DNA from: CAWGCE01 sp964480915
GTDB lineage: Bacteria; Planctomycetota; Planctomycetia; Pirellulales; Pirellulaceae
Reading direction: 5' to 3'
Length of the DNA stretch: 26,029 bases
NCBI GenBank assembly: GCA_964480915.1
Contig: CAYZRS010000063.1
Span: 1-26,029, forward strand
A model generated the notes under the pieces. That model was not told where the DNA came from. It worked only from the letters and a program-made list of their open reading frames with translations, and did no database searches. Below are positions 1-8,230 of this stretch, one piece after another. Position 1 is the stretch's first letter; each line of letters opens with the position of its first letter. The position numbers and the translations under genes were made by a program.

Positions 1-264
1 GGTCGTGATGAGCGGGCCGCCGAAGCGTTGACTTATGAGATTCGCGATCGGCTAGCCTGCCAGCCTTTTGATTTTGGCGCATCGCAAGAATATCACGTGT
101 CGGCTTCTTTCGGCGTCTCGGGAATGGACGCTTCGTTCCAAAAACCGGCCCAACTGATCAACTCGGCCGATCAAAATCTACTGACGGCAAAGCGACTTGG
201 CCGAAATCGAACCGTTGTCGGCTGCTTTGGGCGGAACTCTGTATCGACGCAGCCTGCCGGTTAG
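1..264 (+). CDS. GGDEF-domain protein (probable diguanylate cyclase), C-terminal fragment cut by the window edge
   Basis: The frame is open from base 1 and stops at TAG 262-264, so only the last 87 residues are present and the gene starts outside the window. The fragment carries the end of a GGDEF domain: a strand reading VSASFGVSG, then a helix with QLINSADQNLLTAKRLGRNRT. That matches the family pattern of SxG followed by ADxALYxAKxxGRNR. The GGDEF signature itself lies upstream and cannot be seen, so cyclase activity (2 GTP to cyclic di-GMP) is inferred from the family and not shown. The usual Tyr in ADxALYxAK is Leu here. A tail of about 15 residues after the domain is not conserved. The stop codon overlaps the stop of the convergent metallo-beta-lactamase gene. 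Confidence 0.85.
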   Translation, partial: GRDERAAEALTYEIRDRLACQPFDFGASQEYHVSASFGVSGMDASFQKPAQLINSADQNLLTAKRLGRNRTVVGCFGRNSVSTQPAG

Positions 265-1664
265 CCTTCCAGATCAAAGCTGGCTTGGTATTCAGGTACG
301 GTGACCTCGACACCGTGCCCAGTCTTGATGGCTTCAGCCAGGCTCAAAGCCGAATCCTCTTCACCATGCGTGAGGAAAACCTGCTTCGGCTTGTTTTCAA
401 AAGCACCGAACCACTTCAGCAAGTCGTCGCGATCGCCGTGGCCTGAGAAGCCGAATATTTGAGCGATCTCGGCTTTGACACGTCGTTCTTTGCCGTGGAT
501 TCGGACCTTGTCCCGCCCTTCCATGATCAATCGACCGAGCGTCCCTTTGCCTTGATATCCAACGAACAGCACCGTCGCCTTGGGGTCGTTGATGTTATTC
601 GACAGGTGATGCTTGATCCGGCCAGCCGTGCACATGCCGGAGGTCGACATCACCACTGCGGGTGCGTCGAGTGCGTTGATCGCTTTCGATTCGTTAACAC
701 TCTTCGATAACCTCAGCCCCGGGAATCGCAGTGGCGAGTTGCCTTCGGCGATCTGTTCCCAAGTTGCCGCGTCGAAAAACTCACGGTTTTGATAAAAAAC
801 ATCGGTCACATCGACCGCCATCGGGCTGTCGAGATAGACCGGGACGCTCGGGATGCGGTTGTCGTGAACCAGTCGGCCTAGGTAGTAAACGAGTTCCTGA
901 GCACGTTCGACGGCAAATGTTGGAATGATGACCTTCCCACCCCGTTCGACGGTTCGATTGATGACATCTTCCAGCTGGCTTTCGATGTCACCGTGCTCTT
1001 CGTGAAGGCGATCGCCGTAAGTCGATTCCATGATCACGTAATCGGCGTGCGGGTGCACGACCGGATCGCGAATGATCGGTTTGTTCCATTGCCCGATGTC
1101 GCCTGAGAAAATGATGCGAGTCGTCTTGTCGCCTTCGGTAACGGACAGTTCGATGCTCGACGATCCGAGGATATGGCCCGCGTCATGAAACGTCGCTAGG
1201 ACTCCGTCGGCTATTTGCACGGCATTGTAGTAAGCGACGCCCTTGAACTGTTTCAGTGTCCGTTCTGCGTCTTCGATTTCGTATAGCGCTTCGTACGGGT
1301 AGGGGCTCTGCAAATTCTTTTTCTTGTGCCGCTTCTGCTTGTACTTGAGGTCTTCCTGCTGAATGTAGGCCGAGTCTCGCAACATGATACCCATCAGGTC
1401 GTAGGTGGGCTTGGTGCAGAAGATCGTGCCTTTAAAACCTTCTTTACTGAATTTTGGGAGGAGTCCGCAGTGATCGATGTGGGCATGCGTCAGCACTGCC
1501 GCGTCAACCGATCCCGCGTCGATGGGGCACTTGTCCCAATTTCGGTGCTCGAATTCGCGTTCTTGGAATAGACCGCAATCGATAAGGATTCGCTGACTAC
1601 CTGTTTCGAGACAATAGCGTGAGCCAGTAACCTGTCGGTTGGCTCCCAAGAAATGCAGCTTCAA
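261..1664 (-). CDS. Beta-CASP metallo-beta-lactamase fold protein (RNA-processing exonuclease/endonuclease type)
   Basis: The protein contains the zinc-binding motif THAHIDHCG (about residues 59-67), an early DCGLF strand, HDAGHILGS, SGDIG, ESTYGDR, and the beta-CASP signatures PTFAVERAQE, DSPMAVDVT, STSGMCTAGR and FSGHGD, plus a late LTHGE. This is the full motif set of the YSH1/CPSF73-like bacterial family (KOG1137/COG1236), whose members cleave RNA in the cytoplasm. The start chosen is TTG at 1664. It has a GGAG six bases upstream, and family members begin right at the KLHFLGANRQVTGS strand, giving 467 residues. An ATG at 1733 and one at 1784 are in frame, but neither has a ribosome binding site, and the extra 23-40 residues look unconserved. 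The gene is divergent from the SDR gene at 1847. Its stop overlaps the GGDEF gene's stop. Confidence 0.9.
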   Translation of the reverse strand: MKLHFLGANRQVTGSRYCLETGSQRILIDCGLFQEREFEHRNWDKCPIDAGSVDAAVLTHAHIDHCGLLPKFSKEGFKGTIFCTKPTYDLMGIMLRDSAYIQQEDLKYKQKRHKKKNLQSPYPYEALYEIEDAERTLKQFKGVAYYNAVQIADGVLATFHDAGHILGSSSIELSVTEGDKTTRIIFSGDIGQWNKPIIRDPVVHPHADYVIMESTYGDRLHEEHGDIESQLEDVINRTVERGGKVIIPTFAVERAQELVYYLGRLVHDNRIPSVPVYLDSPMAVDVTDVFYQNREFFDAATWEQIAEGNSPLRFPGLRLSKSVNESKAINALDAPAVVMSTSGMCTAGRIKHHLSNNINDPKATVLFVGYQGKGTLGRLIMEGRDKVRIHGKERRVKAEIAQIFGFSGHGDRDDLLKWFGAFENKPKQVFLTHGEEDSALSLAEAIKTGHGVEVTVPEYQASFDLEG

Positions 1665-1846
1665 GGTCTTCTCCTCGCCTAATTCAACGAACGTGATAAG
1701 GGGCCAGTCTAGAAGATTCCTCTGTTTGTCCATAGGTGCAACCATGCCCTCGAACGGTCTAATTCGAGCTGGATTTGTAGGCATTGATTGGCGATTTGAG
1801 TCGTATCAACATGAAAAAATGAAACGGCATCGGGTAGAATCCGTCG

Positions 1847-2863
1847 ATGGACCTTTCACTTGACCTGCCGCCGCCGCCGCTCCCGATGCTCATCACGGGG
1901 ATTACGGGCGTTTCCGGCTACAACGCGTTCACCTACTTTCGACGACAATTTCCGGGACAGGTGATTGCGATTCGCCAAGCCAGTAATTGGCCGGTGCAGG
2001 GCGAGGGGATTGTGGCCTGCGATGCGGAAGATGGCGACAGGTTGGCTCGACTGTTTGACGAGTACAAGTTCCGCTCGGTACTGAACGCGGCCGGAAATTG
2101 CGCGCTGAAGTCATGTGAACTCGATCCCTCACTCGCCTGGCGTACCAACTTGGAAGCGGTACGAACATTGCTCAGAGCTTGTGCCAATCATGACGTGAGA
2201 TTTGTGCATCAGTCGATCGATCTGGTTTTCTCAGGCACCGGCCAGGGCGGCCATTTGGAATCGGACCCGACCGATCCGGTGACGGTGTACGGTCAATCGA
2301 TGGCGGCTGCCGAGCATCTAGTGCAGTTGGCACGACCCGAAGCGACGCTGCTGCGCATTTCATTGCCAATGGGGATCAGTCTCAGTGGCCACGCCGGCGC
2401 GATCGATTGGATTCAATCTCGCTTCCAGCAGAACAAGCCGGCCACGCTTTACTATGACGAGGTGCGAACTCCGACCTATACCGATTGTCTCAATCAACTA
2501 TTGCACGACGTGTTGACTCGTTCGCTCCCCGGCCTGTTTCATGCCGGCGGTCCGCAGCGTCTGAGCCTTTATCAAATTGCTCAAATTGTGAATCGGGTGG
2601 GCGGCTATGATCCGCAACTGCTGATGGGCTGTGACCGCAAAGAAGCCGGTCCCATGCCGCCTCGTGCTGGAGACGTCACGATGGATTCGCAGAAATTGAC
2701 GGAAGCCATCGGCCGAGCGCCGTTCGATCGCTGGCCGTTTCACGATGCCCATTTGCCCAGGGATCGAACGTGGCATCTCGATCGGCCCGAACAAGGGAGT
2801 CCCGAGCTGCTGGCCGAAACCCTGTACCGCAACCCGCGAATCAATCTTGAGAAAACGGTCTGA
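1847..2863 (+). CDS. RmlD-like sugar-nucleotide-binding SDR protein with altered catalytic residues
   Basis: This is a 338-residue extended short-chain dehydrogenase of the RmlD type (dTDP-4-dehydrorhamnose reductase superfamily). An N-terminal Rossmann motif reads TGITGVSG (17-24). The segment HQSIDLVFSG (121-130) aligns with the family's STDYVFDG, and YGQSMAAAE (148-156) aligns with YGxxKxxxE. The catalytic Tyr148 is present, but the Thr of STD is Ile124 and the Lys of YxxxK is Met152 (ATG at 2300-2302). Redox activity is therefore doubtful, and a binding or regulatory role (as in MAT2B-like relatives) or another substrate is possible. The last 60 residues are not recognisable. No strong ribosome binding site precedes ATG 1847; ATG 1886, just before the Rossmann strand, is the alternative. 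The next gene, a GT2, starts 8 bases downstream, so the two are probably cotranscribed. Confidence 0.8.
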   Translation: MDLSLDLPPPPLPMLITGITGVSGYNAFTYFRRQFPGQVIAIRQASNWPVQGEGIVACDAEDGDRLARLFDEYKFRSVLNAAGNCALKSCELDPSLAWRTNLEAVRTLLRACANHDVRFVHQSIDLVFSGTGQGGHLESDPTDPVTVYGQSMAAAEHLVQLARPEATLLRISLPMGISLSGHAGAIDWIQSRFQQNKPATLYYDEVRTPTYTDCLNQLLHDVLTRSLPGLFHAGGPQRLSLYQIAQIVNRVGGYDPQLLMGCDRKEAGPMPPRAGDVTMDSQKLTEAIGRAPFDRWPFHDAHLPRDRTWHLDRPEQGSPELLAETLYRNPRINLEKTV

Positions 2864-2871
2864 TCGTTCGC

Positions 2872-3579
2872 ATGTCTCGTCTTCTTATCAATGTTGCAAC
2901 CTACAACGAACGGGAAAATCTGCCGGCGCTGCTGACGGCGATATGGCAGCAGAGGCCAGATGCCGATGTGTTCGTTGTCGATGACAATTCGCCCGATGGA
3001 ACGGGCGCTTGGTGTGAAGCCGAAATGAAACGGGAATCGCGGCTGGCTTGCTTGATTCGACCGCAGAAAATGGGGCTCGGTACGGCGACTGTCGAAGCGT
3101 TTCGTCATGCGATCGATGGCGACTATGAATGGTTATTGACGATGGATGCCGATTTCAGCCATCCGCCGCGGTTCATTCCGCAGTTACTGAACGAATGTAC
3201 CTCCGATGTCGATTTGGTGATTGGGTCGCGATATGTTGCCGGCGGGAAGATCACGAATTGGCCCTGGTATCGACGACTGAGCAGCCGACTAATCAATGGG
3301 TATTCACGGTGGTGGTTGGGGATCTCACCACTCGATTGCAGCGGAGCGTTTCGTTGTCATCGCGTCAGTGCCTTGAAGCGACTCGATTTGGCACGCATTG
3401 CAGCAAGTGGATACGCATTCTACGAGGAATCGTTGCTCCATTTTGCAGCGGTCGAGTTCGCTGTAAAAGAGACGCCGATCGAATTCGTCGATCGCACGAA
3501 AGGCCAATCTAAAATTGGCTTCCGCGAGGCGATTCGTGCAGTGACTCAAATCACAAAAGCGGGTTGGAAACGCCAGTAA
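2872..3579 (+). CDS. GT2 family glycosyltransferase, polyprenol monophosphomannose synthase (Dpm1-like)
   Basis: A 235-residue soluble GT-A glycosyltransferase. Diagnostic motifs are VATYNERENL (8-17), VVDDNSPDGTG (36-45), the metal-binding TMDADFSHPP (90-99, the DxD-like DAD), GSRYVAGG and the aromatic stretch NWPWYRR, followed by DCSGAFRCHR and GYAFYEE. These define the dolichol/polyprenol-phosphate mannosyltransferase subgroup, which moves mannose from GDP-mannose to a polyprenyl phosphate at the cytoplasmic face of the membrane. The length is that of the catalytic domain alone, with no C-terminal GtrA or membrane segment, as in other short bacterial Dpm1 proteins. It follows the RmlD-like gene by 8 bases. 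The donor and lipid are inferred from the family, and glucose is an alternative sugar. Confidence 0.88.
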   Translation: MSRLLINVATYNERENLPALLTAIWQQRPDADVFVVDDNSPDGTGAWCEAEMKRESRLACLIRPQKMGLGTATVEAFRHAIDGDYEWLLTMDADFSHPPRFIPQLLNECTSDVDLVIGSRYVAGGKITNWPWYRRLSSRLINGYSRWWLGISPLDCSGAFRCHRVSALKRLDLARIAASGYAFYEESLLHFAAVEFAVKETPIEFVDRTKGQSKIGFREAIRAVTQITKAGWKRQ

Positions 3580-3648
3580 ACGTCTACTCTGACGACGTTA
3601 ACTTGCCTATGATCACGATGAATCGACCGTCAATCTGAAAGTCTGAAT

Positions 3649-4233
3649 ATGCCGACAGCTAACCGACCCTTATTCAAGATCGTGGACGGGTTGCGAATCG
3701 CGATCGTGGGCATGGTGGCCATGGTTCTGATCGGCTGTGCACCTCCCCAACCGCCCTCGGCGCCTCGTCCGAATCTACGCGTCGATCTACGTCCGGTCGA
3801 CAAAACCGCTTTCGAGCGTGTGGTGTTCGAGAACACGGGTCGCGTCGTGCTGGTGAATTTTTGGGCATTATGGGATCAATCGTCGATGCGGCAGCTGGCT
3901 CATATGAAAGTCCTGCAAGACATCTATGGCCAAGATGGCTTGCAAGTCATCCTCGTCAGTTTGGACAACGAGCCGGCTGTCGAGAACGTTGTGCAGTTTT
4001 TGCAGGCGATGCGAGCGGTCGGCCTGACCTATCTGATTTCTGCAAATGGTGCAGAAGCTCAAAGCTTCGAAGACTTCGGCATCCCCGATGGAAAATTGCC
4101 CTGTTACATGCTTTACGATCGAATGGGCAACCGTGGCAGAGTTTATTCTGGACCGAATGACGGAATCGAGCAAGAAATCGACAAGCTGCTGCGGCAGACG
4201 GAGTTTGAATCCGTGACCCCAATGGGTGAGTGA
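3649..4233 (+). CDS. Thioredoxin-fold lipoprotein (TlpA/ResA-like) lacking the CxxC motif
   Basis: A 194-residue protein with a lipoprotein signal: a charged start, a hydrophobic segment (about 16-29), a lipobox LIGC with Cys30, then a Pro-rich linker. It should be anchored in a membrane facing the periplasm. The rest has the thioredoxin layout: strand VVLVNFWALW (66-75), helix, strand LQVILVSLDNE, and the cis-Pro loop LPCYMLYD. At the position of WCxxC it reads W75-D-Q-S-S79, so both redox cysteines are absent and disulfide chemistry is unlikely. The only Cys in the fold is the one after the cis-Pro (LPC). A scaffold or binding role is possible but not shown. It lies 69 bases after the GT2 gene and 111 bases before acs. 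Confidence 0.8.
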   Translation: MPTANRPLFKIVDGLRIAIVGMVAMVLIGCAPPQPPSAPRPNLRVDLRPVDKTAFERVVFENTGRVVLVNFWALWDQSSMRQLAHMKVLQDIYGQDGLQVILVSLDNEPAVENVVQFLQAMRAVGLTYLISANGAEAQSFEDFGIPDGKLPCYMLYDRMGNRGRVYSGPNDGIEQEIDKLLRQTEFESVTPMGE

Positions 4234-4281
4234 ATTGAATTCCATGGCAATGCTTGTCGACGTGACCAAGGTGTGACTTCG

Positions 4282-4310
4282 TTGACTCTGTTTTGACTCG
4301 TCGTTACATT
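4282..4310 (+). promoter_or_regulatory. Predicted sigma70-type promoter of acs
   Basis: TTGACT at 4282-4287 (5 of 6 match to the -35 consensus) and TACATT at 4305-4310 (4 of 6 match to the -10) are 17 bases apart. The transcript would start near 4317, leaving a short leader before the GGAG ribosome binding site and the ATG at 4345. This suggests acs has its own promoter in addition to any read-through from the lipoprotein gene. Identified by eye only. Confidence 0.5.
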
Positions 4311-4344
4311 GTTCGGCGAGCTAAATTTCACATGGGAGTAAGTT

Positions 4345-6303
4345 ATGGCGGCAGAATCGTCCAGTGGAATCGACACGGTCATGCATGAGGAACGTCTGTT
4401 TCCTCCCACTGAGGAATTTGCGTCCAAGTCACGAATCGGGTCTCAAGCCGCCTATCAAGAATTGTGGGACCGAGCCAAGGCCGATCCGCTCGCGTTCTGG
4501 GATGGTTTTGCGAAAGAAGAGCTTCATTGGTTTGAGCCCTACAGCGAAGTTTTGCAGTGGGACGAACCGGACGCCAAGTGGTTTGTCGGTGGCAAGACGA
4601 ATGTCTCTTACAATTGTTTAGATGCCCACCTGGCCACCGATCGCAAGGACAAGACGGCGATCATTTGGGAGGGCGAACCGGGCGAGGTCAAAACTTATAC
4701 CTACGCCGAATTGCACAAGGAAGTGTGTCGTACCGCGAACATGCTCAAGGAGATGGGGGTCGGTCCGGGCGATGTTGTGTCGATCTACATGCCGATGGTG
4801 CCAGAGCTTGCGATGGCGATGTTGGCGTGTGCGCGGATCGGTGCCGTCCATAGCGTCATCTTTGCCGGCTTCTCAGCCGAGGCGATTGCCGATCGGAATA
4901 ACGATGCGTCTGCCAAAGTCCAATTGACGGCCGATGCCGCGTGGCGTCGAGGCAAGCAGCTACCGCTAAAAGAGATCGTCGATGAAGCGCTGAAAAAATC
5001 ACCGACTGTGGAAAAGTGCTTGGTCTATAAACGGACCGGTGCTGAAGTAGAAATGCAAGCTGGGCGGGATCACTGGTGGCACGACGTGCGTGAGCAAGTG
5101 TCGGACGAGTGCGCGGCGACGCCGCTCGACAGCGAGTCTCCGCTCTTCATCCTCTATACCAGCGGATCGACCGGTAAGCCGAAAGGGATCAAGCACACGA
5201 CCGCCGGTTACAATCTTTACGCCAAGAAGACGTTCGAATGGGTCTTCGATCATCGCGAAGATGATGTCTTTTGGTGTACCGCCGACTGTGGTTGGATCAC
5301 CGGGCACAGCTACATTGTCTATGGGCCGCTGGCGGCCGGTGCCACGTGCGTGATGTTCGAAGGTGCCCCCAACTTTCCTGCCGAAGATCGGTTTTGGGAA
5401 TTGGTTGCCAAACACAAGGTCACGATTTTTTATACGGCTCCGACGGCCATTCGTGCTTTCATCAAGTGGGGCGATGAGCACGTCGACAAACACGACCTTT
5501 CCAGCCTGCGGCTGTTGGGAACCGTGGGCGAAGGCATCAATCCAGAAGCCTGGATGTGGTACCACAAAAAAATTGGCGGGGAGCGTTGCCCGATTGTGGA
5601 TACATGGTGGCAAACCGAAACGGGTGGCATCATGATGAGCCCGCTACCAGGCGCCATTTCGACGAAACCGGGCAGCTGCACGAAACCGTTGCCCGGCATC
5701 ATCCCGGAAATCGTTGACGAAAGTGGCAAGCCGGTCGGAGCCAACCAAGGAGGCTGGCTCGTCATTTCTCACCCTTGGCCCGGCATGTTGCGCGGCATTT
5801 GGGGTGATGAAGATCGGTACAAAGAACAGTATTGGAGCAAAGTGCCCGGCAAGTATTTGGCCGGCGATAACGCCCGCTGCGACGATGACGGCTACTACTG
5901 GATCATGGGCCGCATTGACGATGTCCTGAATGTGTCTGGGCATCGCTTAAGCACCATCGAAATCGAAAGCGCTTTGGTCAGTCATCCGGAAGTTGCCGAA
6001 GCCGCCGCCGTCGGTCGCCCTCACGAACTGAAAGGTGAAGCGGTGGCTGTATTCGTGACGCTGAAAACGGCTGAGCCAACGGACGAGTTGCGCGAAGCGC
6101 TAAAGCAACACGTCCGCAAAGAGATCGGAGCGCTGGCTCAGCCGGACGATATCCGCTTCACTAGCGCGTTGCCCAAGACTCGCAGCGGAAAAATCATGCG
6201 GCGATTGCTCAAAGACATCGCCGCCGGCAAGACCGAAGTCGGCGATACGTCGACTTTGGAAGACTATACCGTACTCGCCAAGCTACAAGGCGACGATGAA
6301 TAG
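4345..6303 (+). CDS. acs: Acetyl-CoA synthetase (AMP-forming acetate-CoA ligase)
   Basis: A 652-residue adenylate-forming enzyme, exactly the usual Acs length. It activates acetate with ATP to acetyl-AMP and then transfers it to CoA in the cytoplasm. Visible signatures are the substrate loop YTSGSTGKPKG, DCGWITGHSY, TVGEGINPEAW, the WWQTETGG core motif, YLAGDNARCDDDGYYW with GRIDDVLNVSGHRL, and the C-terminal PKTRSGKIMRR. Lys616 in the last motif is the conserved catalytic lysine that is acetylated to control Acs in many bacteria. The tryptophan in WWQTE limits the acyl pocket to acetate in characterised Acs enzymes. The start ATG has a GGAG six bases upstream. It sits between the lipoprotein gene and a convergent secreted-protein gene and has no evident link to the polysaccharide cluster. 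Confidence 0.97.
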   Translation: MAAESSSGIDTVMHEERLFPPTEEFASKSRIGSQAAYQELWDRAKADPLAFWDGFAKEELHWFEPYSEVLQWDEPDAKWFVGGKTNVSYNCLDAHLATDRKDKTAIIWEGEPGEVKTYTYAELHKEVCRTANMLKEMGVGPGDVVSIYMPMVPELAMAMLACARIGAVHSVIFAGFSAEAIADRNNDASAKVQLTADAAWRRGKQLPLKEIVDEALKKSPTVEKCLVYKRTGAEVEMQAGRDHWWHDVREQVSDECAATPLDSESPLFILYTSGSTGKPKGIKHTTAGYNLYAKKTFEWVFDHREDDVFWCTADCGWITGHSYIVYGPLAAGATCVMFEGAPNFPAEDRFWELVAKHKVTIFYTAPTAIRAFIKWGDEHVDKHDLSSLRLLGTVGEGINPEAWMWYHKKIGGERCPIVDTWWQTETGGIMMSPLPGAISTKPGSCTKPLPGIIPEIVDESGKPVGANQGGWLVISHPWPGMLRGIWGDEDRYKEQYWSKVPGKYLAGDNARCDDDGYYWIMGRIDDVLNVSGHRLSTIEIESALVSHPEVAEAAAVGRPHELKGEAVAVFVTLKTAEPTDELREALKQHVRKEIGALAQPDDIRFTSALPKTRSGKIMRRLLKDIAAGKTEVGDTSTLEDYTVLAKLQGDDE

Positions 6304-6432
6304 CCAACGTTGGTCCATTGAAGTCGTCCTGGCTTCCTGCGTTCCAGATCACCTCCTGATCCAACCGCGGCGTCAGGGGAGCAGGCGACACCACCCTCAT
6401 GCTTCGTGAGCGATTTCTCAGCGAAGAAGAGC

Positions 6433-6978
6433 CTAGCCAGCTTTGGTGAAGGTGAACTGTCCTTCATCCAGCGTGCCATCTTTTTGCTTCATCGAGACGT
6501 ACACTTTTAACGTGCCGTCTTCGGTAAGTTTGTACGTCAGGCCATCGAAGTAAGCTGCTTTATCTTCGGCCTTAATGAATTTGAATTCGACATACTTATC
6601 CTTCTTCTCCCAGCCATCGAAATCTGGATTGAAGTGTTTCAACTTCATCGAGATTTGGCCTTCTTTTTCGGCCAGTACGAAGAACTCAGAAAAGACGAGT
6701 TGGCCATCCTCGAGCATGCGGAATGTGCCAAGCATTGCACCGCCCAACGGCGCGCCCCACATCTCTTCGCACTGGCCGCCCAGGCCTTCGCCAACCCAGT
6801 AGCCATGCAACCAAGCGAAGTCGTCGATGGAAGTCTGGGCCGGCGTGAATCCTTCGCTCAGCCGTAGCGTGTGTTCGGTGTTGGCTTCTTGTGCCGTTGC
6901 CGAAGTTGCCGTGTTCAACCAGATACAAACACCAATGCTAACGCAAAAAAGCGACGAAGCTCGCGGGAAAAATCGCAT
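6433..6978 (-). CDS. Secreted DUF6265-like protein
   Basis: A 181-residue protein with a Sec signal peptide: charged MRFFPR, a hydrophobic core, and a likely cleavage after ATA at residue 29. The mature part starts with FAWLHGYWVGEG, followed by an E-x-W motif (CEEMWGAPLGGAMLGTFRM), which matches the usual opening of the DUF6265/lipocalin-like beta-barrel proteins (WxG...E.W..p.gg.mlG..R). The rest is alternating beta strands with many Lys and Glu. No catalytic residues are recognisable, and the family function is unknown. The start is supported by AAGGAG nine bases upstream, which overlaps the 3' end of gmd. The gene begins only 6 bases after gmd ends, so it is very likely cotranscribed with it. 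The family name is assigned from the motif and not from a search. Confidence 0.75.
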   Translation of the reverse strand: MRFFPRASSLFCVSIGVCIWLNTATSATAQEANTEHTLRLSEGFTPAQTSIDDFAWLHGYWVGEGLGGQCEEMWGAPLGGAMLGTFRMLEDGQLVFSEFFVLAEKEGQISMKLKHFNPDFDGWEKKDKYVEFKFIKAEDKAAYFDGLTYKLTEDGTLKVYVSMKQKDGTLDEGQFTFTKAG

Positions 6979-6984
6979 CGGTGT

Positions 6985-8103
6985 TTACTCCTTAGGAACG
7001 GTGACGCTGTACCCTTCAGACTTCAACAGCGCGTGCTGCTTCGCATGGTCCAAGTCATGATCGATCATTTCGGCGATCATGGTTGGCAGATCGATCTTTG
7101 GCGTCCAGCCAAGCTCTTTGGCGGCTTTCGCTGGATTGCCGAGCAGCGTTTCGACTTCCGCCGGTCGATAGTAGCGAGGATCGATTTGTACGATGACATC
7201 GCCTTCTTTGACTTTCGGAGCCCGGTCGCCTTCGACCTTCGACACGATGCCTTTCTCGCCGGTTCCCTCACCTTCCCAGCGAATCGAAATCCCCAATTCG
7301 CCAGCCGACATTTCGATGAACTGGCGAACCGAATACTGTACGCCTGTTGCAATCACGAAGTCGTCTGGAGTCTCCTGTTGCAGCATCATCCACTGAAACT
7401 CGACGTAGTCTTTGGCATGGCCCCAGTCACGCAGTGCGTCGATGTTGCCCATATAGAGGCAAGGGTCCAGTCCGAGAGCGATGTTGCACATGCCGCGAGT
7501 CACTTTTCTTGTGACGAACGTTTCGCCGCGGCGAGGCGACTCATGATTGAACAAAATTCCGTTGCAGGCGTACATGTCATACGACTCGCGATAATTCACC
7601 GTGATCCAGTACGCGTACATTTTGGCGACGGCGTAAGGTGATCGGGGGTAAAACGGCGTCTTCTCCGTTTGCGGAGTCTCTTGTACTTTCCCGTACAGTT
7701 CGGAGGTGGAGGCTTGGTAGAAGCGAGTCTTCTTTTCCAATCCCAAGAAGCGGATCGCTTCGAGCAATCGCAATGTTCCCAGCGCATCGACGTCGGCCGT
7801 GTATTCAGGTGACTCGAAGGAGACGGCGACGTGGCTCTGAGCGCCCAAGTTGTAAACTTCGTCCGGCTGCGATTCTCGAATCAGGCGAGTCAGATTGGAC
7901 GAATCGGTGAGGTCGCCGTAGTGCAAGAAAAGTCGTTTGCCTGACGCTTGCGGGTCTTCATAAATATGATCGATTCGAGACGTGTTGAACGACGACGAAC
8001 GTCGTTTTAGTCCGTGAACCTCGTAACCTTTGGCGAGTAGAAACTCAGCCAAATAGGAACCGTCTTGACCAGTAATACCAGTAATGAGCGCGACTTTGGG
8101 CAC
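6985..8103 (-). CDS. gmd: GDP-mannose 4,6-dehydratase
   Basis: A 372-residue extended SDR. It converts GDP-D-mannose to GDP-4-keto-6-deoxy-D-mannose, the precursor of GDP-fucose, GDP-rhamnose, GDP-perosamine and similar sugars. The sequence shows ITGITGQDGSYLAEFLL at the NAD(P) site, YQASTSELYGK with the catalytic Ser/Glu pair, SPYAVAKMYAYW with the Tyr and Lys of YxxxK, NHESPRRGETFVTRK, and YMGNIDALRDWGHAKDYVE, which is close to invariant in Gmd. The start is GTG at 8103 with a GAGG five bases upstream. It lies 127 bases downstream of rmlA on the same strand and is followed closely by the DUF6265-like gene. No GDP-fucose synthase or other 4-reductase for its product is adjacent. Confidence 0.96.
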   Translation of the reverse strand: MPKVALITGITGQDGSYLAEFLLAKGYEVHGLKRRSSSFNTSRIDHIYEDPQASGKRLFLHYGDLTDSSNLTRLIRESQPDEVYNLGAQSHVAVSFESPEYTADVDALGTLRLLEAIRFLGLEKKTRFYQASTSELYGKVQETPQTEKTPFYPRSPYAVAKMYAYWITVNYRESYDMYACNGILFNHESPRRGETFVTRKVTRGMCNIALGLDPCLYMGNIDALRDWGHAKDYVEFQWMMLQQETPDDFVIATGVQYSVRQFIEMSAGELGISIRWEGEGTGEKGIVSKVEGDRAPKVKEGDVIVQIDPRYYRPAEVETLLGNPAKAAKELGWTPKIDLPTMIAEMIDHDLDHAKQHALLKSEGYSVTVPKE

Positions 8104-8230
8104 GGAAACCTCGGATAGATAGACTTCAATTCCAATCAGAAGACGAATTCGCCTGCGGTCCCCAGTTTACTCCCTGGAAGGGCCGATTCGGTAGGCCTTG
8201 CGATGCCATTTTTTCCGGTCAAAGTCGCAA

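Noticed and set aside
3579..3599. AACGTC/GACGTT inverted repeat after the GT2 gene
   Set aside because: Only 6 bp of stem with a 9-base loop and no T-run; not convincing as a terminator.
6347..6361. GATCA-CCTCC-TGATC hairpin between acs and the DUF6265-like gene
   Set aside because: A 5-bp stem with no U-tract; too weak to call a terminator although the place (convergent genes) would suit one.
6871..7641. 256-codon + strand open frame
   Set aside because: It is antisense to gmd and the DUF6265-like gene, both of which are clearly coding; the translation is His/Arg-rich and unlike a real protein.
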